Below are positions 27,560 through 36,196 of a stretch of 64,000 nt of DNA, one piece after another. Position 1 is the stretch's first letter. Each line of letters opens with the position of its first letter. Source of the DNA: an uncultured Eubacteriales bacterium (GTDB lineage: Bacteria > Bacillota > Clostridia > Christensenellales > Borkfalkiaceae); the NCBI GenBank assembly GCA_905209085.1, contig CAJLRM010000005.1:206623-270622 (forward strand). Direction: 5' to 3'. Below the pieces are notes generated by a model. The model was not told the origin of the DNA. It saw nothing but the letters and a program-made list of their open reading frames with translations, and ran no database searches. Made by a program: the position numbers and the translations under genes.

Positions 27560-30406
27560 TTATCCCTCGTCGGTATCCCATCTGACAAAGTTTGCCGTGC
27601 CGCCGTCTATGGCGATTTCCGCGTCGCCCTTTTTCATACAGTTGTAAATGCCGAATTGCGATCCGCCCTCGTTGACGACTTCAAAAAGACAGAGTCCGAT
27701 CGACTGAAAATCCGCCTCTATTCCCAGCATTTCATAGCTCAGAAAGAGCGTGGAGATCGTCCTGCCGTCCGCGGTCGAACGCGCCGCCGAAACGCCGAAT
27801 TCGGAGGGCAGTCTATACTCCCAGGCCCACGTCCCGTACGCGAGTTTAGAGAGATTCCCCGTCGTGGCGTAAAGCAAACTGACGTCCTGCGCTCCTCCGG
27901 GCAAGTCAAGGCAGATCCCGTAGCCGAAAAGCTGGGACGTTTCCCGCGCCGCATACGTCAGACGTATTCCGTCCGCCAGCTTTTCCAGAGTCACAAAAAT
28001 ATCGTGAACGCCCAGATGCTCGTAAGTATAGGTGCTTTGCGGGAGATCTTCCGCCGTTCTCCATTTGAGGAAAGAAGCGGCGCCTCCGTCAAACGGAAGA
28101 GGCGTTCCGTCCCCGCCGTTGATGCAGTTATAGACCGCGTAGAGATTGCCCGAGCCGTCGAGCACGTATTCGAACATCTGAATGCCGATGTCGAGCGTAT
28201 CCGCAGAGATGCCCAATCCGTACTTTTCGCCCTGTAAAACGGCATAGCCGTAAAACAGCTCGATCGACGCCTTGCCGTCGGTCGTTTTTTCGCTTGACAG
28301 CACGCCCAGGGAGGATGCGGGCGCGTAATTGCCGTTCCACTCCCAGTTCCCGTACTCCCGATGGTCTATCGTGCCGTACTCGGGAACGTAAAGCTGGGTG
28401 ATCCCCTTTCCGGAAGAAAAATCGAAAAACATTACACCAAAACCCCAGAAACCGTCCGTCGGCGTATAGTCGATCGTCACTCGGATGCCGTCCGTCCGCC
28501 CTTCGACTTTTTCGAATAAAGCCGTCGCGTTCGTCTTCCCGAAAGAGCCGATGCGGTAGATAGAAAGCACCGTTTCGGGAAATACCAAAGAGATATTTCC
28601 GTCAGCGGCAAGAGTGGGATATTTCGCCAAAAAAGCCGCGTCGCCGAAGGGATAGGACACGCCGTTTTCGTCTTCGTACCAGGCGAACGGCCCCGCCGAC
28701 GTGTATTCGAAGGGCGCGATTTTAAGCTCTGCCCCGTATTCCACACCGAGATTTTTATAGGGAACGACGAAAGTGTATACGTCGCGGCCGCGGGAATCCG
28801 TCCGTTTTTCCGCGTCGATGCCGTAGGAGGAAGGCGGCGCATAATTCCAGCTTTGCGTCACGAAATCGGTAACGCACATCGTCCCGAAGGAATGATACAG
28901 CACCACTGTTCCCGTCTTTCCGTCCGCCGAGAACGCCACGCCGTAGCCGTTCGTCGGCTCCGTACCGATAAGCCGTACAAACAGGCCTTCCTTCGTCCAG
29001 CCGAGATAACATTCCGCATTTCCGTTCATCCCGAAATTTTGTGCCAAACGACTCATAACGGGTAGCTCGAAACTCTTTTCCACTTCCCCCTTCACGGCGT
29101 CCGCAATCGAAATTTCCGTTTCGTAAACCGCGTCGGAACCCGCCGCGCTCACCGACATTCTCAAAACGGGTCGGTCGAACACACAGCTGAGCGAATACCT
29201 CCCGTCGGCGGAAAGCGTCGTTTCCGCGTCCCCTATTTTCACCGTCGCGCCTTCGACCTTTCCAAGCGAGGTAATCGTCCCTTTCACCGTCTGCGTGATC
29301 TTATTTTTCTTCGTCAGAAGTTTCGGCGTGACGGTGAGCGTCCCGCCGTTCAGTACCCGCATTTTGTCACGCGGAACGGAAAACTCCTGTTCGCCGAGCA
29401 GACTTTCTCCCGTCGCCGTCAAGACCAAATCCCTGTTGGCGTCTACGTTCTCCATCACGAAATTACCGTTGCGGTCAGTCGTCACGCCTTCGTCGAACGT
29501 CACGCCCGCAAGCGCCTCGCCCGTAATATAGTCGACAGCCGTCCCCTTCACGGTGACGTCCGGCATCTTATAGTCGTAATACTCGTAAAGCCGATTGTCG
29601 CCGCCCCAGACAATATACGTATTCGGCGTATTGAAATGGTGCGTGTCGCCCTTGTACCACCACTCCCGTTCGATCATGGAATTGCTTGCGCTCACTCTGT
29701 CGCAGGAACGGAAGGTGACGCCTACGGGACTGTCTTTTTTCAAACCGATCTGAGTATAGGGCACGACGAGTTCCACGCCGAAGCCCGTTACGGTCTTTCC
29801 GTCGTCCGCATAATGCAGAGAGGCCTCGTAATCGAGCACGCCGCTCCACGCGCCCCAGGTACCCGCGACGTTGGCGCCGCGGCGGAAACAGTTGTTGCCG
29901 AACGCCGTGACGATAAAATAGTAATCGTCCGACATGGGGACGACGCCGCCGTCGATCGCCGTACAGAGATTGACGAGAATGTTGTCCGTCCAGATGGCGG
30001 GATCGCCGTCTTCAAGGCTCAAATAGGCCACGTCGTCGTCTTTCACCTCGAAGCCGAAATGAAAGCCCACGTTTCCCCGGAACATTTTGATGATGGCCCG
30101 CTTCGAGTGCACGTAATCGGCGGTATCGGAAACGATCGCGCCGTATTCCCCGCTTTCGGCGTCCGCGTCGTTCCAGCTTCCCAGGGAAATGACGTCTTCC
30201 CCCGCCCACCGTTCGTCGTCGAGAAACCCGTCGAGCTTCACGTCCGCCGAAAAGGAATTGGACGGGAAATCGAAATCGGAATTCCCCTCCGATTTATTCG
30301 GCTGAAAAACCGAATACCCTCCGTTTGCCCCGACGGCGCAGCCCGCCGCAAACATACTTGCCGACAAGAATATTCCCGCCGTAAGCAGCAAAGTTCTCCT
30401 TTTCAT
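27560..30406 (-). CDS. Large CBM9/DOMON-like surface lipoprotein
   Basis: A 948-residue lipoprotein. Signal peptide with lipobox FAAGC. Residues ~45-240 form a CBM9-like domain (VKLDGFLDDERWAGEDVISL ... WTDNILVNLCTAIDGG ... VVPYTQIGLKKDSPVGVTF). A carboxypeptidase-regulatory-like domain follows (AGVTFDEGVTTDRNGNFVME), a second short Ig-like domain, then three further DOMON-like repeats, each with a W-x-W/Y core and a G-(I/L)-x-(I/M/L)-x-x-F-E strand. No catalytic motif is visible. A frame stays open upstream into the permease gene, but the ATG at 30406 follows TAAGGAGGAAAAGA and begins the signal peptide. Likely role: glycan capture for the importer encoded upstream. Confidence 0.8.
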   Translation of the reverse strand: MKRRTLLLTAGIFLSASMFAAGCAVGANGGYSVFQPNKSEGNSDFDFPSNSFSADVKLDGFLDDERWAGEDVISLGSWNDADAESGEYGAIVSDTADYVHSKRAIIKMFRGNVGFHFGFEVKDDDVAYLSLEDGDPAIWTDNILVNLCTAIDGGVVPMSDDYYFIVTAFGNNCFRRGANVAGTWGAWSGVLDYEASLHYADDGKTVTGFGVELVVPYTQIGLKKDSPVGVTFRSCDRVSASNSMIEREWWYKGDTHHFNTPNTYIVWGGDNRLYEYYDYKMPDVTVKGTAVDYITGEALAGVTFDEGVTTDRNGNFVMENVDANRDLVLTATGESLLGEQEFSVPRDKMRVLNGGTLTVTPKLLTKKNKITQTVKGTITSLGKVEGATVKIGDAETTLSADGRYSLSCVFDRPVLRMSVSAAGSDAVYETEISIADAVKGEVEKSFELPVMSRLAQNFGMNGNAECYLGWTKEGLFVRLIGTEPTNGYGVAFSADGKTGTVVLYHSFGTMCVTDFVTQSWNYAPPSSYGIDAEKRTDSRGRDVYTFVVPYKNLGVEYGAELKIAPFEYTSAGPFAWYEDENGVSYPFGDAAFLAKYPTLAADGNISLVFPETVLSIYRIGSFGKTNATALFEKVEGRTDGIRVTIDYTPTDGFWGFGVMFFDFSSGKGITQLYVPEYGTIDHREYGNWEWNGNYAPASSLGVLSSEKTTDGKASIELFYGYAVLQGEKYGLGISADTLDIGIQMFEYVLDGSGNLYAVYNCINGGDGTPLPFDGGAASFLKWRTAEDLPQSTYTYEHLGVHDIFVTLEKLADGIRLTYAARETSQLFGYGICLDLPGGAQDVSLLYATTGNLSKLAYGTWAWEYRLPSEFGVSAARSTADGRTISTLFLSYEMLGIEADFQSIGLCLFEVVNEGGSQFGIYNCMKKGDAEIAIDGGTANFVRWDTDEG

Positions 30407-30432
30407 TCTTTTCCTCCTTATGGATTCTTCCC

Positions 30433-31302
30433 TTACCCCTTTATGCCCGAAATGGCAAGAGATTCGACAAAAAATTTCTGACAGGTCGTAAATACGATCA
30501 GCATGGGAATACTCGAAATCACCGAGCCCGCCATCACCATGTTCATGTCCATCAAATTGTTCTGCTGTTGCTGCAAAGAGAGCAATTGAAGTTGCAGCGT
30601 CTTTACCTCGGTTTTGTTGAGATAGATGGACGGAATGAAATAATCGTTCCAGGTACCCACGAAGGCAAATACGATCTGCGCGCTGAGCGCGGGCTTCACC
30701 AGCGGAAGCATGATGGCGAAAAACTGATTGAGATATCCCGCGCCGTCGATTTTCGCAGCTTCGAACAGATCGGTGGGAACGCCCTGCATATATTGGATAA
30801 AGAAAAACGTCATCAAAGCCCCGCCAAAGAAATTCGGAATTATCAACGGCCAGAGCGTGCCCACGAATCCCAGCGACTGCCAAATCTGATACTGCGGCAA
30901 CATCAACGCCGCATAGGGCACCATCATGCTGCTGAGAAGGACCAGCAGCAATACCCGCTTGGCGGGAAGCACGAGCTTTGCGAATGAAAACGCTCCCATT
31001 GCCGAAACGACGGGCGGAAAAAGCACCGCAAAGACGACGAGTACGAGAGTATTCTTGATCCCTGTCCAAAGGTTGAGTTCTTCAAAGGCTCTTCGGTAAG
31101 CCGTAAAATTAGGATTTTTGGGAAATATCCGTTCGGGATAGGTAGAGATCTCTATTCCCGTTTTAAAGGACGCCAGCACCATCCAAAGATAGGGGAAAAT
31201 CGTCGTGATCGCCGCCAGACCCAAAAGCGTATAGATAAGAATTTTGATTCCCGCAGACGAAAACGGCGTTTTCTTTTTGCTCTTTTTCTCAATTTCTCCC
31301 AT
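30433..31302 (-). CDS. Carbohydrate ABC transporter permease (MalG type)
   Basis: A 289-residue inner-membrane subunit with about six transmembrane segments and the cytoplasmic EAA loop EAAKIDGAGYLNQFFAIMLP near residue 190 that docks on the ATPase. It ends with the AISGIKG tail typical of MalG-type permeases. It follows its MalF-type partner by four bases and belongs to the 23-34 kb glycan importer. No ATPase is encoded in the locus. Confidence 0.93.
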   Translation of the reverse strand: MGEIEKKSKKKTPFSSAGIKILIYTLLGLAAITTIFPYLWMVLASFKTGIEISTYPERIFPKNPNFTAYRRAFEELNLWTGIKNTLVLVVFAVLFPPVVSAMGAFSFAKLVLPAKRVLLLVLLSSMMVPYAALMLPQYQIWQSLGFVGTLWPLIIPNFFGGALMTFFFIQYMQGVPTDLFEAAKIDGAGYLNQFFAIMLPLVKPALSAQIVFAFVGTWNDYFIPSIYLNKTEVKTLQLQLLSLQQQQNNLMDMNMVMAGSVISSIPMLIVFTTCQKFFVESLAISGIKG

Positions 31303-31306
31303 GGCG

Positions 31307-32212
31307 TTACTCCGAATAGACCCATTTATCCGACAGCTTGAATTGCAGGACGGTGATGATCATCACCGCAATCGCCAGCAGAACGGACGCCGCGCTCGCA
31401 TAGCCGTAGCGATAGTTGTTGATGCCGTTGTCGTAGATGAAATATACGATTGTCTGCGTCACGCGCGTATCCGCCAGCAGCTGCGTATCCATGAATGCTT
31501 GCAGTCCGCCGATGACGGAAGTGATGAGGTGATAGAATGTGATGGGCGTCAGCATGGGGACGGTGATGGCCAGAAATTGCCTGATCTTTCCCGCGCCGTC
31601 GATTTCCGCCGCCTCGTAATAGCTGGAAGAGATATTCAAAACGCCCGCCACGTATAAAAGAATTACCCCGCCGATTCCGCCCCATATGTTTTTTAAAATG
31701 AGCACCAGCCGCGGATAAATCGTACCCGAGGTGATCCCCAGCCAATTGATGTTTTCGTCGATCGCCCCCATCGCTTTGAGCGCGACGTTGATGATCCCTT
31801 GCGTTTCGTTGAACATCAATTTCCACACCAATGTAATCGCCACCGTTCCCGTCACGGCGGGCAGGTAATACACGACCCGGAAAAAAGTGCCGCCGCGAAA
31901 ACTCTTCTGACTGATCAAAGCCGAAAACAACAGTCCCAGCAAAAGATTGACGGGAATGCTCAACATGATGATCAGCGTGTTGAGTATCGCCTGGCCAAAT
32001 CCGAGCATCGTGAGTTGATTTTTGAACAAACTGATATACACTTTAAAGCTGACGGGAGAAATTTTGCCTTGAAGCGGCATATAATCGACGAGGCTGTAAA
32101 TGACGGCGACGACCAGAGGAACCGCCGTAAACAGCGCAAAGCCTATAAACAGCGGCGCCACGAAACCGAGCGCGGCAAACTTTTCTCTTGTCTTCAAGCT
32201 GCTTTTTGCCAT
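31307..32212 (-). CDS. Carbohydrate ABC transporter permease (MalF/UgpA type)
   Basis: A 301-residue membrane subunit with about six transmembrane segments, starting KFAALGFVAPLFIGFALFTA, and the EAA loop EAAEIDGAGKIRQFLAITVP near residue 210. It lies between the binding protein and the MalG-type permease and forms the heterodimeric channel with the latter. Confidence 0.93.
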   Translation of the reverse strand: MAKSSLKTREKFAALGFVAPLFIGFALFTAVPLVVAVIYSLVDYMPLQGKISPVSFKVYISLFKNQLTMLGFGQAILNTLIIMLSIPVNLLLGLLFSALISQKSFRGGTFFRVVYYLPAVTGTVAITLVWKLMFNETQGIINVALKAMGAIDENINWLGITSGTIYPRLVLILKNIWGGIGGVILLYVAGVLNISSSYYEAAEIDGAGKIRQFLAITVPMLTPITFYHLITSVIGGLQAFMDTQLLADTRVTQTIVYFIYDNGINNYRYGYASAASVLLAIAVMIITVLQFKLSDKWVYSE

Positions 32213-32227
32213 AGTCTGTATTTTTCC

Positions 32228-33718
32228 TTATTCTACGATGATTCCCGCGATTTGATTGGAGTGATCGAGATACGACTGCATCTTCGGATCGTACGCTTTC
32301 AGCCGCGCCCTGATATCCGCTTTGTCTTTCAGTGCGTAAATATCCGCGATCTCCGTATTGAGGGCGGTCAGCCACGAATTTTCAAACGTGTGATAATGCG
32401 GCCGTACCTTTCCCCCGATCTTATCCCCGCCCGCTTTTCCGAGCGCCGCCTTCGTATCCCCGCCGAAGCCGTCGACGATGTCGCAATACACGCTGCGGTT
32501 TTGAGGCCAAAGCGCCACGGAATCGTCCTTTTCCGATAAAAAGGTCTGCGTGTCCAAAGCCATCGATTTTAAATTGGGAATCAACTGACCGCGCGCATAA
32601 AAATCCTTCTGCGCGCTCTCGTTCAGACTGAGATATTTCATCAGGGCAAGCGCCGCCGCGGGCGACTTCGTCGACTTGCTGATCGCCAGCCCTAACGTGC
32701 CGATCCAAGTGGTGCTCCTCGCGTCGGCATTTTCCCCGTTATACGGGACGGGAAGCAGGCGATAGTTCATCTTCTGCTGATGATACATGGGCGTGAGATA
32801 AGGCCCTACCCAGCAGAACGCCGCATTCCTCGCGAGAAACATATTTTGCGCAGAATCCCCCGTGGATTTGGGCACGACCTTGTACGTATACATGAGATCC
32901 CAAAGCCATTCTATCGTTTCGCAAAATTCGTCGCTCGAAATCGTGCTGTGCATGGCGTTTTCATCGAAATAATCGGCGTTGTTTGACCAGATTGCACTGC
33001 TCAGTTCGTAGTACGGAATAGCGTAAAACTTATCGTTATTTTTTTCCATACCGAAATAGCTTTGTATCTTTACGCAAATGTCCGTAAACTGTTTCCAGGT
33101 GAGAGCGTTGTCCGAGTCCGCCAGCAAATCCGCTTCTCCCTGCGTCAGCTTCCCGTTTCTCACCATTTCCTCTACCATATCGACGTTATACATCAGCGTC
33201 CACGGACCGATGTCTTTGGGCAGACAATACAAATCCGAGCCTTCCGAAACGCCCAGCGTTTTTTTCGCGCGGTTATACGAATACCAGTCGACCGCAGTCG
33301 ACCAAAGGGAGGAATATTCTTCTTCCGTAAAGCCGTTGCTGATGGAAAGAAGCCTTCCCGAATCCACCCAGGGACGGAATTCGTATTCGGGAAGATAGAA
33401 GAGATCGGGCATAGTTCCCGAAAGCCGTCCCGTGAGCGTACTCATATACTGCGTCGAATCCTGCGTCGTGATGCTCACCGTGATATTCTCGTTTTCATCC
33501 ATGAATTTATCGATCAGCGCCGTATAGTTGTCCACCTCGTCCTTCGCGCCCCACATCATGAACTCTATCTTGTATTCCCTGGCGGGATCCAGCGTAAAAT
33601 CCGACGCCTCTATATTGTCGTCGCCGCTCCCCTGGCTGCCCGTAAAGAAACAACCGCTCGCAAAAATCAGATTGAATCCGAAAAATATCGCCATCAACAG
33701 TTTGCCGGTCCTTCTCAT
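32228..33718 (-). CDS. Sugar ABC transporter substrate-binding lipoprotein
   Basis: A 496-residue extracellular solute-binding protein (SBP family 1). Signal peptide with lipobox FASGC (Cys ~23); the mature part starts with an acidic linker and EYKIEFMMWGAKDEVDNYTA, followed by the lobe pattern of oligosaccharide-binding proteins (LSGTMPDLFYLPEYEFRPWV; GTLGLAISKSTKSPAAALAL). AAGGAGGATTATAAA precedes the ATG at 33718. First gene of the importer operon, divergent from the ArsR-type regulator. The ligand is probably an oligosaccharide matched to the GH43-like and CBM9-like lipoproteins. Confidence 0.93.
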   Translation of the reverse strand: MRRTGKLLMAIFFGFNLIFASGCFFTGSQGSGDDNIEASDFTLDPAREYKIEFMMWGAKDEVDNYTALIDKFMDENENITVSITTQDSTQYMSTLTGRLSGTMPDLFYLPEYEFRPWVDSGRLLSISNGFTEEEYSSLWSTAVDWYSYNRAKKTLGVSEGSDLYCLPKDIGPWTLMYNVDMVEEMVRNGKLTQGEADLLADSDNALTWKQFTDICVKIQSYFGMEKNNDKFYAIPYYELSSAIWSNNADYFDENAMHSTISSDEFCETIEWLWDLMYTYKVVPKSTGDSAQNMFLARNAAFCWVGPYLTPMYHQQKMNYRLLPVPYNGENADARSTTWIGTLGLAISKSTKSPAAALALMKYLSLNESAQKDFYARGQLIPNLKSMALDTQTFLSEKDDSVALWPQNRSVYCDIVDGFGGDTKAALGKAGGDKIGGKVRPHYHTFENSWLTALNTEIADIYALKDKADIRARLKAYDPKMQSYLDHSNQIAGIIVE

Positions 33719-33748
33719 TTTATAATCCTCCTTGTTCTTTTCAAATTC

Positions 33749-33777
33749 ATTTTATCATATCGCACTTACACTTTCAA
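33749..33777 (-). promoter_or_regulatory. Promoter of the 23-34 kb glycan operon
   Basis: Minus-strand TTGAAA (33772-33777), 17-base spacer, TAAAAT (33749-33754), upstream of the binding-protein gene. Confidence 0.7.
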
Positions 33778-33809
33778 GCCACATTTTTAAAATACGCGCA
33801 ATCTTCATT

Positions 33810-33835
33810 TAAACTTCGATATCCATCGAAGTTTA
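33810..33835. promoter_or_regulatory. Perfect palindromic operator between divergent promoters
   Basis: TAAACTTCGAT (33810-33820) and ATCGAAGTTTA (33825-33835) are exact complements with an ATCC spacer: 11-bp arms. It ends 11 bases before the -35 box of the ArsR-type gene and lies 32 bases upstream of the -35 box of the transporter operon. The ArsR-type regulator is the obvious candidate binder. Confidence 0.85.
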
Positions 33836-33846
33836 GGGCAATTTTC

Positions 33847-33875
33847 TTGACTTTATAAAACGGCGCGCGTATAAT
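33847..33875 (+). promoter_or_regulatory. Promoter of the ArsR-type regulator
   Basis: TTGACT (33847-33852), 17-base spacer, TATAAT (33870-33875), followed by AAAAAAGGAGAACGCT and the ATG at 33914. Confidence 0.85.
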
Positions 33876-33913
33876 GAAAGAAAAGAAGCCGCGCGCTAAA
33901 AAAGGAGAACGCT

Positions 33914-34900
33914 ATGCCGAAAGATTTTTTCGCCAACAGGGATTTGTTGCTTCAAAAAAAGCTCACCCTCACGCTTTGCAACGACGAGCATCTCGAACGG
34001 GTAGCCAACGCGCTCAACGCACCCACGAGAAGAAAGATACTTTCCCTGCTGACGGCGAATTCGTACACGATACAGGAAATTGCAGATCGGCTGAATATGT
34101 CGCTGTCCAACACTTCCTTTCACGTAAAATTTTTACAGAAAGCGGGGTTAGTCAATCTCACGCAAAATCACTCGAAACGGGGAAACGAAAAGATCGTCGC
34201 GCTGGAAAAGCATTGTTTGGAAATTTTATTTATAAACGAAGCGGAAAATTCTTTTCCCTCCTCTTCCCACGCGTTCAGCACCGAACTTCCCGTAGGCAGT
34301 TTTACTCTTTTCGATATCGTCCCTCCGTGCGGGATCGCGGACGCGGACGGGAATCTCATCGGCGCCGAGGCTCTTCCCGATATTTTTTATAACTATAAGC
34401 GGATCAAAGGAGAAATCATCTGGTTTACGGAAGGGTATCTCGAATATCACGTTTCAAACGCCGCGATTAAGAATAAAGTGCTCGAAGCCCTGCAAATATC
34501 CTGCGAAGTCTGCTCAGAATGCGCCAATTATAACAATTCCTTCAAATCGGACATCACCTTTTGGATGAACGATAAAGAGATCGGGACGTACACCTCTCCG
34601 GGGGATTTCGGCGGACGCAGCGGCAAATATACGCCCAAGAGCTGGCCGGCGGCGTCCACGCAGTATGGAATGCTGGTGCAGATAAGAATAGACGAAATGG
34701 GCGTGTGGATCAACCAGGTAAATGTTTCCTCGGAGATCTCGATAGACGATTTCGCCTTTATCACCAAGGAAAAATGCCTGCGTTTTAAGCTCGGCGTCAA
34801 AAAGAACGCCAAATATGCGGGAGGCTTAAATTTATTCGGAAGAAATTTCGGGGATTTCCAGCAAGGCATCCGAATTTCCGCCACCTATTTGGAGCCTTAA
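33914..34900 (+). CDS. ArsR-type winged-helix regulator with C-terminal sensor
   Basis: A 328-residue regulator. Residues ~25-95 are a winged helix of ArsR type (ANALNAPTRRKILSLLTANS, EIADRLNMSLSNTSFHVKFL). The long C-terminal part (~110-328) is not the short dimerisation tail of metal sensors; it contains ISCEVCSECANYNNSFKSD, WMNDKEIGTYTSPGDFGG and a KYTPKSWP segment, as in ArsR-like regulators beside sugar transporters in other Firmicutes. It is divergent from the glycan operon with a perfect palindrome between, so it most likely controls that operon and itself by sensing a sugar. Confidence 0.82.
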   Translation: MPKDFFANRDLLLQKKLTLTLCNDEHLERVANALNAPTRRKILSLLTANSYTIQEIADRLNMSLSNTSFHVKFLQKAGLVNLTQNHSKRGNEKIVALEKHCLEILFINEAENSFPSSSHAFSTELPVGSFTLFDIVPPCGIADADGNLIGAEALPDIFYNYKRIKGEIIWFTEGYLEYHVSNAAIKNKVLEALQISCEVCSECANYNNSFKSDITFWMNDKEIGTYTSPGDFGGRSGKYTPKSWPAASTQYGMLVQIRIDEMGVWINQVNVSSEISIDDFAFITKEKCLRFKLGVKKNAKYAGGLNLFGRNFGDFQQGIRISATYLEP

Positions 34901-35413
34901 AAATTTTCCCCTTTCGCATACGACGGACAAGCGTTCGGCAATCGAAACTGTAATTTGAAATGCGGAATCAGAACTTTTGTCCGTTATCTCATAACAGTCC
35001 CGCCTCGTACGCAAAACGGCTCTGTATCTCTGCGGGAAAGTTTTACCTACGCAATACTTAACTCATCCCATAAAATCCTTCGACAAAATACATTTACTCC
35101 ATACAAAAAGGAGCAAAAACATAACGAGCGTTTCGTCCTGCGATAAAAAGATACACTCTACTCGAAAGCTCATAAAATATCATGTTTTACTTGTGAATAA
35201 AAAGCCCTCGGCAAAGCGCTTTGCCGAGGGCTTTTTATACGTATTTTGTTTTCTCTCGTCCCGAATTTCCAAAGGCGAACCACGAGTCGGAATAGGGCGA
35301 AAGAACCGCCGCGTTTATCGATATAGTACGAAGTCGCAGAAAAAGAAGTAGGAGGAGAGCGACGCAAGCGCGAAGAAAGTGTATCCGGACGTTCTGTGCC
35401 ACATATCGGTTGA
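34901..35413. other. Gap holding a bidirectional terminator
   Basis: Separates the ArsR-type gene from the convergent esterase/GH36 operon. The terminator at 35199-35236 is the only feature I can support. Confidence 0.55.
35199..35236. terminator. Bidirectional terminator
   Basis: A 38-base perfect palindrome: AAAAAGCCCTCGGCAAAGC followed by its exact complement. The A and T runs at its ends allow termination on both strands, serving the convergent genes at 34900 and 35414. Confidence 0.92.
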
Positions 35414-36184
35414 TCAATTAAATTTCTGCGCGTCCATACTCGTCTTATGCGCCGCCGCTTTTCCCGCCGCCTTGCCGATTATCTTCATCGCGGCATTGTT
35501 GTAATGTCCCGCCGCTTCGGGATTGAGCCAACTCTCCTTTAAAGAAATCCGTTTCGAGATATCGGTCAGCAGCAGAAAATCGGGATCTTCCCGGCAAACC
35601 TTTTCCTGCGCCCGCATAATCGCTTCGTCATATTTCCTCTTCCTGTAATTCGCCGCAAAATATCCCACTTCTATGATCATAAATTTATCGATGCCGAGAT
35701 CGCGCTTCAAGTCGTTCTTCAATTCTATTAGTTCTTCCGCATAAATTTCAGGACTTGTTCCAGCAAAAGCGTCGCTTTCTCCTTGCAGCCAAACAAGATA
35801 TTTTTTATCGATGTTGCCGCTCTTTTTTTCGGCGGCAACGGCTTTGCGGGTAAGTATTTCGTATCTTTCTTTTCCCTCCGGCGCTCTTTTTATCCATTGT
35901 TTCGCCACCGTCGCGCCTTTTGCCGCGTGGACGGCAACGACTTTGCGTTTTGATTCGGCAATATACGCCTGCGCAAAGTACGGCAGCAAAGACCCGTGTC
36001 CCAAATGCGACGCAAGCAATAATTCCCCGATGTTTTCGCCGACGGGATTTTTAAGCGGAAGCAAAGAATCCGAAAGCAGCCTGTATTCTTCGGCTCCTTC
36101 GACGGGATTTTCGAAAATCGCCGCTTCCGTCTGCCCCTGCATATTGCTTTGCCCGCTGAAAATGAACATATCCGTTTTTTCCAT
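35414..36184 (-). CDS. Sialate O-acetylesterase-type SGNH hydrolase
   Basis: A 256-residue SGNH/SASA-family esterase. The nucleophile block is MFIFSGQSNMQGQ (Ser ~12), a conserved oxyanion region is KKYLVWLQGESDAF (~145), and the catalytic His lies in the C-terminal NPEAAGHYNNAAMKI. There is no signal peptide, so it acts in the cytoplasm, removing acetyl groups from imported sugars. AAGGAATAAGAAA precedes the ATG. Last gene of an operon with GH36 and a beta-propeller protein. The true substrate could be acetylated xylo- or other oligosaccharides rather than sialate. Confidence 0.85.
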   Translation of the reverse strand: MEKTDMFIFSGQSNMQGQTEAAIFENPVEGAEEYRLLSDSLLPLKNPVGENIGELLLASHLGHGSLLPYFAQAYIAESKRKVVAVHAAKGATVAKQWIKRAPEGKERYEILTRKAVAAEKKSGNIDKKYLVWLQGESDAFAGTSPEIYAEELIELKNDLKRDLGIDKFMIIEVGYFAANYRKRKYDEAIMRAQEKVCREDPDFLLLTDISKRISLKESWLNPEAAGHYNNAAMKIIGKAAGKAAAHKTSMDAQKFN

Positions 36185-36196
36185 TTTCTTATTCCT

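Noticed and set aside
30407..31069. N-terminal extension of the CBM9-like lipoprotein into the permease gene
   Set aside because: The extension overlaps a well-supported permease; the signal peptide and ribosome site fix the start at 30406.
35235..35417. 60-codon minus-strand frame with a hydrophobic segment after the SGNH esterase
   Set aside because: No ribosome site, and it runs into the bidirectional terminator.
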